Positions 57,101 through 64,000 of a stretch of DNA of 64,000 bases are shown here, in pieces. A program made the translations under genes and the position numbers. The DNA comes from Juglans regia (lineage: Eukaryota; Streptophyta; Magnoliopsida; Fagales; Juglandaceae), in assembly GCF_001411555.2 (NCBI RefSeq), contig NC_049907.1, forward strand, positions 33,371,866 through 33,435,865, in the 5' to 3' direction. The notes under the pieces are model-generated. The model saw nothing but the letters and a program-made list of their open reading frames with translations, searched no databases and had not been told where the DNA came from. Position 1 is the first letter of the stretch. Each line of letters opens with the position of its first letter.

Positions 57101-60057
57101 TGTAACAGTCCAAGGATGAACTTCTTCCGAAACAACCATTTTTGCGTGAGTATGGATCTTTCTGGGATCAAATACGAGAGACGTGGCGAGTCCTCAAGTC
57201 TTCTGACTAAAACAAAGATATGAGGACTGAAAGCGGCGTGGGTCAGAGCAAATCAGCAGTCTGGGGAACAACAATATTTCCCACAAAGGTACAATCCCTT
57301 TCCCCTTTTGATTCAACCAACATCCGTGCTTTTAATTCCACCTTGGCAGATCCGAGGGACCTTATAAACCCTACACTCATAAAACCCAAACCAACATTTT
57401 CAGTCGTCGAATCCAGCCTTTTAAACCTATGACTCCACATGCTAAAACATTGGAAAAGCAAAGTCTGTCTGTCCCCCATGAACCCAGCCTCTACAATCTC
57501 TCATTGCCTAGTTCGATAATATTCTCGGGCATTCACTATTTGTCCTTGTGATCCCATCCAGACGAGCCTGTCTTGCCCTTCGACCAAAAGAACCGACAAA
57601 CTCCTTTCTGATCTCAAAGCAGCATACCCAAAAAGCTTGTTTCCTTTATGAAGGCCCAACTCAATGGAGCCAAAACCTTTCCCTTTTTGCGAACCCACCC
57701 CACAACCAAACCCTATCTCTCTTCTCCAACCCTATGAAACCCGAAGGTCAGGGAGACTCCTTGCAGCATGACGTTACCTCAGGGCAAACATCAAAGGTCA
57801 AGAACAAAGGGAAGCAAACAGAAAACGTGAACAAAGGAGAGGACAATGTTCCTATTGCAAACCTGATCAAATCAACAAAGCTCAAACGAGTTGATTTAGG
57901 GGTTCAGGGAGGAAAAAAACCATGATTCTCTCCTTACTAGTGCACATGTGAAATAAGATCTGGTAATGTCTCTAAACCCAAACTCTCCAACTTTTCTCTC
58001 TTCATGAAACTCCTATCTTGGAATTGCAGGGGAATTGCCCATCCCCATGCAATAAGAAATTTGAGGGTAAGAATTAGGACCTACAATCCTGATGCCATTT
58101 TCCTTTTAGAAACTTTAATTAATTCGGATAATGCTAGTTATGTTGTTAACAGACTGGGTTTTGATATGTATTTATGTATTCTACCCACTAGTAAATGGGT
58201 GGACTTTTACTTTTGTGGAATACTGATTTGGATGTAGAACTTATTTATAGTGATGCTAATGTAATAGCTATGTTAGTCTATTCGAATCCCACCCATGCTC
58301 CTTGGTTGATTAGCTTGGTTTATTGCCCTGCTGCCATAAACAAAAAATGAAAATTTTGGGACACTTTGCATAAACTCATCAACATGTTTGGGAGTCCTAG
58401 TCTGTCCATAAGTGATTTCAATGCCATCTTGAGTCAGTTTGGAAAATTTGGAGGTAAACCCTTTGCCTCCTCTTCTCAAAAGAGTGGTTTAAAAAAAAAA
58501 TAAAAAATTCATGGATGACAATGGTTTGGTTGATGTGGGGTTTTTGGGTCCAAAATTTACATGGAATAATAATAGACAAGGTTGGGGAAATATTAGAGAG
58601 CGATTAGATAAGGGGAGTTGCAAACCATCTTTGAATCACTCTGTTTCGAAATGCTTCCATAAAACATCTTCCTATCTCAACCTCGGATCATGCCCCATGG
58701 ATCTAGGGGTCATCACAAGTCTTTCCATTTTGAGGAGTTCTGGATTAGGGATCCCACTTGTCAATTAGTCATTCAAAAAGCTTGGGATACTACTTGTGTG
58801 GGAACCCCAGCTTACATTTTGACAAAAAAACTCGAGAAGGTAAAAAAAGAATTAAAAATCTGGAACATAAATTGTTTTGGTCATATTCTGACTCAAATTA
58901 GGAATTTGACCAACTTTCTTTCCCTCCTTCAATCCAAAAAGTCCACTCAACCATACGATTTTATTGAAGATGACATTAAAAGGCCAACCTTCAAGAGATG
59001 CTAAAGAGGGAGGAAACTCTTTGGCGCCAAAAGTCTAGACTCCAATGGCTCACCACAACGAACTTAAACACCAAATTCTTTCATATGTCCACCACCATGA
59101 GGAGGAGAAATAGAGAGTCTGAGAACTAACCAAAATCAATGGACCAGTGAACTCTCTAAGATTCAATCCCTTTTTCTGGAACATTTCAAAAACATCTATA
59201 TTTCCTTTAACCTTGAAATTTCCCCCGAGTTGGAAGAATTATTCCCTCAAAAAATTTCTAATCAAGACAACATCTTCCTCTACCAACTTCCCTCAGACGA
59301 AGAAATTTTTTCAACATAAAGGATTCCCCTTCCTCCAAAGCTCCTAGACCAGACTACTTTACGAGTTTGTTCTACAAGCACTATTGGGACATGGTAAAAA
59401 ATGATGTGATTGAGGCTATTAGGAATTTCTTTTTATATGGAAAATTGTTAAAAGAGCTTAATCACACACACATCTTTTTTATCCCTAAAACAAGAAACCC
59501 AATTTTGTCCATCGATTTTGACCAATTAGCCTCTCTAATGTGTGCTACAAGATCATTTCAAAAATTTTGGCTAATCAGCTCAAGAGAATCCTTGGGAAAG
59601 TCCTTTCTTCCTATCAAACCGCTTTTGTACCAGGTAGACAGATCCATCAAAACTCAATTCTGGCCTGTGAAATCATTCATCATTTGAAAAGAAAAAGAGG
59701 AAATAGTCACTCTATTGCAGTCAAAATTGATATGGAAAAAAATTTGACTATATGGAGTGGAATTTTATCCTGATGATTCTTTCTTTTCTCGGTTTTTCAT
59801 CCGTGTGGGTGAATTAGATTAATGAATGTATTTAATCTGTCACTTTCTCAATCATTGTCAATAGTTTTCCTAAAGGTTTCTTTCAGCCATCTAGAGAACT
59901 ACAACAAGGTGACCCTTTATCACCATTCTTTTTCATCTTGGGGTCAGAAGTCCTTTATAGACTCATTGCAAAAGAAGAGACCAAAGGCAATCTTAAAGGT
60001 ATTAGTATTAGTAGAGGTGCCCCTAAAATCAGTCATCTCCTCTTTGCTGATGACCTA

Positions 60058-60139
60058 ATACTCTTTGGCTCGACAAATGCACATAATGCTCACCTAATAC
60101 TCTTTGGCTCGGCAAATGCACATAATGCTCAATCTTTTC
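60058..60139 (+). repeat. In-frame 39-bp tandem duplication beside the RT active site of LINE E
   Basis: The 13-residue unit LILFGSTNAHNAH is repeated as LILFGSANAHNAQ right after the catalytic FADD, with two base differences between units. Confidence 0.9.
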
Positions 60140-60455
60140 TTTCATGTATTAAAAAGTATTCCACTTGGTTTGGGTAGAAAATTCACAATGGGAAGTCATC
60201 TGTCTAGTTTAGTAATAACACTCCCACGCAGGTCAAAAGAAATATTAGAGATATTCTTATTTTCAAATTGGAAAATTTTAAACTGAAGTATCTGGGTCTC
60301 CCTCTTGCTTTCACACAAAAAAAAAAAAAAAAGGCCTTTTTGAGGATCTTTAGGAGAAAATTGCTAAAAAAACTCTCTTCTTGGAAATAAAAATTGCTCT
60401 CCCAAGAAGGAAGAACCATTCTCATTAAGTCAGTTGTAAGTGCTATGCCTTCCTA

Positions 60456-60964
60456 TGTAAGGCCCACTCTTTGTGTAAGGATCATGAGGATGTGAGTAGT
60501 GCAATGTGGAATATATGTGCAGTAGCAGAAATTGGCTAAGTGTGAAAATTAAGAAGCTTTTGTGTCCTGTGGGACTGAAAATCAAAACGGTGTGTTTGAG
60601 ATATTAATGAAACAGTGTGCAACAAGTAAAGGAAGAAGGCATTAAGTGAAATAGTGCGCATCAGCTAAGTAGTTCATGAAGGCAAGAACAAGTAACAAAA
60701 ATAACAGATTGAAGGCAACAATTCTATTGCAATACGATGTCATTTTGTTTATCTTCTTCAGTGTATAAATATAGTGGAATTCATCAGAATAATCCATTCA
60801 TCATTTAACTTAAAGATTGTTCATTTCTAGTAAAGAGGTTCAGGGTTCCTCCAAAACCTTGTTCAATAATCAATAAAAGTTGATTCTTGGTTTATATCTT
60901 TGTTTGGTGTGAGTTGGGTATTTTCTAGAAGCTGTGTATTGGTATCTTGCAGGGATACCTTACA
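60456..60964 (+). repeat. 5' LTR of the truncated gypsy element
   Basis: 509 bp with a perfect 7-bp terminal inverted repeat TGTAAGG/CCTTACA, a TATA-like GTATAAATATAG at 60763-60774 and TATATC-rich leader sequence. Confidence 0.85.
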
Positions 60965-61021
60965 ATTGGTATTAGAGAGGATGATCCTTTCTTGGAGAAT
61001 TCTTGGATGGCTGAGGCACGT

Positions 61022-61303
61022 GAAGGGCTATCAGGGCCCAGGGCGAAGGGAAACAATAGGTAGTTTAGAGGCAATTGGATGACCACAACAATGCAATTCA
61101 TAGTATTGTTGACAGGTTAGAACAATTATCTGATATGATTAAATCTTTGGTTGAAAGTTACGAGGGGCTATCAGGGCCCAGGGCGAAGGGAAATAGCAGG
61201 AAGCAGTTCAGAGGCAATTGGATGACCACAACAATGCAATCCATAGTATTATTGACAGTTTAGAACAATTGTCTGATATGATTAAATCTTTGGTTGAAAG
61301 TTG
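61022..61303 (+). repeat. ~140-bp tandem duplication at the start of gag
   Basis: Two units starting GGGGCTATCAGGGCCCAGGG (61025 and 61164) contain the same MDDHNNAIHSIVDRLEQLSD reading; they differ by several substitutions and a short indel. Confidence 0.85.
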
Positions 61304-63408
61304 ACCAGTAGTTCACAATTTTGATTTGCATGGTAGTGGCGAAGAAGTATTGATTTTACCTCAAGGAGTGAGGCTAGAATTTTCTCATTTTGATGGCACT
61401 AATCCCTCAGGTTAGATCTTTAAAGCAACCTATTTTTTTGATTACCATCAAACACCTTTGAATAAAAGGTTAGTGATAACAGGGTATCACATGGAATGAG
61501 AGGCTTTGGTCTGGTACCAAGATGCCTTAGATGGGGGAATCTTTAATAGTTGAGATACTTTCATTAAGGCATTGCAAATTAGATTCGGGCCCACTTCCTA
61601 TGATAATCATATGGAGGCTTTTACTTGCCTCAAACAGACTAGTACAATTACCATTTATAAGGCTCAATTTGAGGCTTTGTCTAATAGACTTAAGGGTCTT
61701 TCTGAAAGACATAAGCTGAGTTATTTTTTCAGTGGGTTGAGGGATGAAATTCGATTGCCAGTTAGAATGCTTAATCATGTTAACCTTAATGCTGCATTTG
61801 GATTAGTTAAGATCCAAGAAGAATATGTGGTGGCTTCAAGGAAGTCAACCAGAGTTATGGACAGTAATTTTGATAAGGGGCATTTTGACGGGCCTAATGA
61901 TCGAGGTTAGAGGTTTGTAGGACCTGTTAAGAGAGTTTTTTCTTCACAAATGGATGAGAAAAGAAAGAAGGAGCTGTGCTACCACTGTGATGAAAAGTGG
62001 AGCTCAACTCATGTTTGCAAAAAGCCTAGAGTGTATTTGTTACATGGGGAAGAGCATGGATTCTCTGTTGCAAGAATCTAATGATCAAGAAGTGGAATTA
62101 GAAGCAAATGCTAACAGTAATGAGGGAAGGATGGAAATTTCTATACATGCATTATTAGTATGCATAAATAATAATTCAATGAAGCTGTTGGGAAGAATTA
62201 GAGATGTTTCTGTTGAAATATTAGTGGATTCTGGATCCACTCATAATTTTCTGGACCCTCTTGTTGTTGAAGCAGCCAATCTAAAAGTTAAAGAGGACGC
62301 TAACTTGTAACTTCGAGTTGTAGATGGAGCTACTCTTTTTAGTCATGGGAGATGTGAAGAAGTTCTCAAGTTTCAAAACTCTAAGTTCCTAATTCCTTTC
62401 TATGTGCTTAGCTTGGGAGGATGTGATGTGGTTCTAAAAGTTCAGTGGTTGAAGATCTTGGGGCCCATTATTTGGGACTTTTCTACTATGTCAATGAGCT
62501 TTACAGTTGGTCAGTCTGAGGTGAAGTTGAGTAGTATCTTAAATGCAGATTTGAAGTTGTGTGAGGGGACAGGGTACTTGAAATCTTCTTTTGTTAACCA
62601 ACAAGCTTGGTTTCTCCAATTGGTGGCACAAGATTCTAATAAGCCAATGAGTAATCGTGTGGAAGAAGTGACTGTAGTAGTTGATGAATTTGCAGACATC
62701 TTTACTGAACTAGTAGGGTTACCTCCTAAGAGAAGTTTTGTCATCAAATTCTCTTGAAGGATAACACTATGTCTGTCTCAGTTCGACCTTACAAATACCC
62801 CATTTTTAGAAGACAGAAATAGAAAACATTGTTAAAGATTTGCTAAAATCTAGAGTTGTGAGGCCTAGTCAAAACCCTTTTTCTTCACTCGTTCTTTTGG
62901 TAAAAAAGGCTGATGGTTCATGGAAAATGTGCATTGATTATCGTGCACTTAATCAAGTAACTATTAAGGATAATTTTCTCATCCCTGTTATTGATGAGTT
63001 ACTTGATGAACAATTTGGTGTATCACCAGTAACTATCAAGGATAAGTTCCTGTTTTTCAAAACTGGACCTTAGATCTGGGTACCACCAGATTAGGGTTAA
63101 GGAAGAGGACATTGAAAAAACAGCTTTTCAAACTCATGAGGGCCACTATGAGTTCTTAGTAATGCATTTTAGGCTTACTAATGCACCTGCAACTTTCCAA
63201 GACTTAATGAATGACATATTCAAGCCTTTTCTCAAGAAATTTGTCTTGATTTTTTTTTTATGACATCCTTATTTACAATTGTTCTTTGGCTGATCATTTG
63301 AAGCATTTGAGGATGATTTTGGAAGTCTTGAGGCAGCACACTTTGTTTGCAAATAGATCTAAATGCAAGTTTGGCTTGCAAGAGGTTGATTATTTAGGTC
63401 ACTTATTT
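61075..63408 (+). pseudogene. gag-protease-RT remnant of the truncated gypsy element
   Basis: The gag capsid part reads LEFSHFDGTNPSG, WYQDALDGG, FIKALQIRFGPTSYDNHMEA and YFFSGLRDEIRLPVRMLNHV. The zinc knuckle is near 61975 (LCYHCDEKWSSTHVCKKPRV). The protease carries the catalytic LVDSGSTHNFLDPLV at 62222-62265. RT begins ENIVKDLLKSRVVRPSQNPF, GSWKMCIDYRALNQVTIKD and continues in broken frames to the Y-L-G-H-L motif. The [YF]xDD site lies in the damaged segment ([10 protein letters not shown], so the catalytic pair is not intact). At least six stops or shifts. Confidence 0.85.
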
Positions 63409-64000
63409 TGATGAAAAGGCTTGGAAATCCATTTATCAACCAAAAGCAGCTGGAGGGCTGGGACTGAGACTGACCTCCAATTTTAACAAAGCTTTGTTGA
63501 GTAAATTAAGTTGGCACTTCATGAATGGGACATATTTCATCTGGAAATCTATCTTGACTTTAAAATACTTGAAAAATCCTCCTTTCTTGAGGTCAAACCA
63601 AAAGGCACAGATTTTTGGATCTGGAGAGGGATTCTTAGGGCCCGTTTGTTTTCAGAGATGAGATGAGATGAGTTGAGATTAAAGTTAAAAAGTTGAATAA
63701 AATATTGTTAAAATATATTTTTTAATATTATTGTTGTTTTGGGATTTGAAAAAGTTGAATTGTTTATTTTATTTTGTGTGGGGATTTGTGAAAGTTGTAA
63801 TGATGAGGTGAGATGAGATGAGATGAGATGAAATGTTTTTGGAAAACAAATAAGGCCTTAATCAGCGAGATTTGGTAAAAAGAAATTCTTGTTTTCAGAT
63901 TAATAACAGTACAAATACCCATGTTTGGATGGATCCCTGGATTCCAACACATCCCAATCTCATCCCCACTCAACAATCCGATTCCATTTTAAGTAGTCTA
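63409..64000 (+). mobile_element. LINE E, region after the RT (continues past the window)
   Basis: Reads AWKSIYQPKAAGGLGLRLTS, NKALLSKLSWHFMNGTYFIW and, after the MITE, RDLVKRNSCFQINNSTNTHV and WMDPWIPTHPNLIP, the conserved region between RT and the zinc domain of plant LINEs. The MITE interrupts it at 63637-63857. Confidence 0.85.
63637..63857. mobile_element. Complete Tourist-like MITE, 221 bp
   Basis: TIRs GGGCCCGTTTGTTTTC and (complement of the right end) GGCCTTATTTGTTTTC, flanked by TTA at 63634-63636 and 63858-63860, the PIF/Harbinger target duplication. Removing it rejoins the LINE E frame. GATGAGATGAGATGAG runs lie near both ends. Confidence 0.9.

Larger units (their letters stand above)
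56101..60455 (+). mobile_element. LINE E, ORF1 and ORF2 up to the RT thumb
   Basis: A plus-strand L1-type LINE with ORF1 (56143-57100) and a heavily mutated ORF2 starting at 58004 with MKLLSWNCRGIAHPHAIRNL. Recognisable parts: endonuclease (IFLLETLINS, LVDVGFLGPKFTWNN), RT (YKIISKILANQLKRILGKVL, TAFVPGRQIHQNSILACEII, KIDMEK, LQQGDPLSPFF, HLLFADDLILFG, LKYLGLPLA and ILIKSVVSAMPSYV). The element is cut at 60455 by a gypsy element and resumes at 63409. Many stops. Confidence 0.88.
60456..63408 (+). mobile_element. 3'-truncated Ty3/gypsy (chromovirus-like) element in LINE E
   Basis: A 5' LTR of 509 bp (TGTAAGG...CCTTACA, 60456-60964) and the primer site TGGTATTAGAGAGG (60967-60980) are followed by gag, protease and RT remnants ending at LQEVDYLGHLF (63408). 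There LINE E resumes (AWKSIYQPKAAGGLG) after losing roughly 50 residues of its own sequence. RNase H, integrase and the 3' LTR are absent, so a deletion spanning the 3' part of the element and adjacent LINE sequence is the simplest explanation. Confidence 0.85.

Overview
This is plant nuclear DNA, almost certainly from a eudicot and plausibly a woody species. It has GT-AG introns, A+T-rich intergenic DNA, plant-type LTR retrotransposons primed by an initiator-Met-tRNA-like site, plant LINEs of the L1 type, and MITEs. The Tourist-like GATGAGATGAGATGAG repeats suggest Fagales/Juglandaceae, but that is a weak inference. Only two intact host genes are visible: a small J-domain (DnaJ-like) protein on the minus strand (17392-18936, four exons) and a class-3 mono/diacylglycerol-lipase-like protein on the plus strand (41941-51101, seven exons). 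A broken tandem copy of the lipase gene follows at 52251-55215.

Most of the rest is nested transposons, whose order can be read from target-site duplications (TSDs). LINE A (minus strand, from before base 1 to about 10645) is split by a deletion-derivative Ty3/gypsy element (337-5300, TSD ACTAG) and by an LTR element (6729-10327) whose interior is built from pieces of host transcription genes (VOZ-like, CAMTA-like and probably TAF1C-like). Next come a putative Mutator-like element (11514-12675), a degenerate gag of the plant 'putative gypsy transposon' type (about 13967-15250) and an inverted gypsy RNase H remnant (15850-16680).

The J-domain gene and quiet intergenic DNA follow. LINE B (plus strand, about 20825-28158) carries two MITEs of one family and a 2.87-kb solo LTR (TSD TAGAT). 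LINE C (minus strand, 28469-38451, 13-bp TSD) is split by a second copy of the first gypsy family (30646-35469). LINE D (44654-48795) lies in intron 4 of the lipase gene; the lipase pseudogene still has the empty site. LINE E (plus strand, 56.1 kb to beyond the window) is split by a 3'-truncated Ty3/gypsy chromovirus-like element (60456-63408) and by a complete Tourist-like MITE (63637-63857).

The most novel observations are these: (i) the LTR element with fused fragments of several host transcription-related genes; (ii) a gypsy family that lost its reverse transcriptase and most of its integrase yet is present twice with the same breakpoints, an in-frame 45-bp array at the integrase junction, and the end of its polyprotein reading inside the LTR; (iii) a GC-AG intron in the lipase gene enlarged by a LINE, with an empty-site paralogue a few kilobases downstream. 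All calls come from reading the sequence; no database search was possible.
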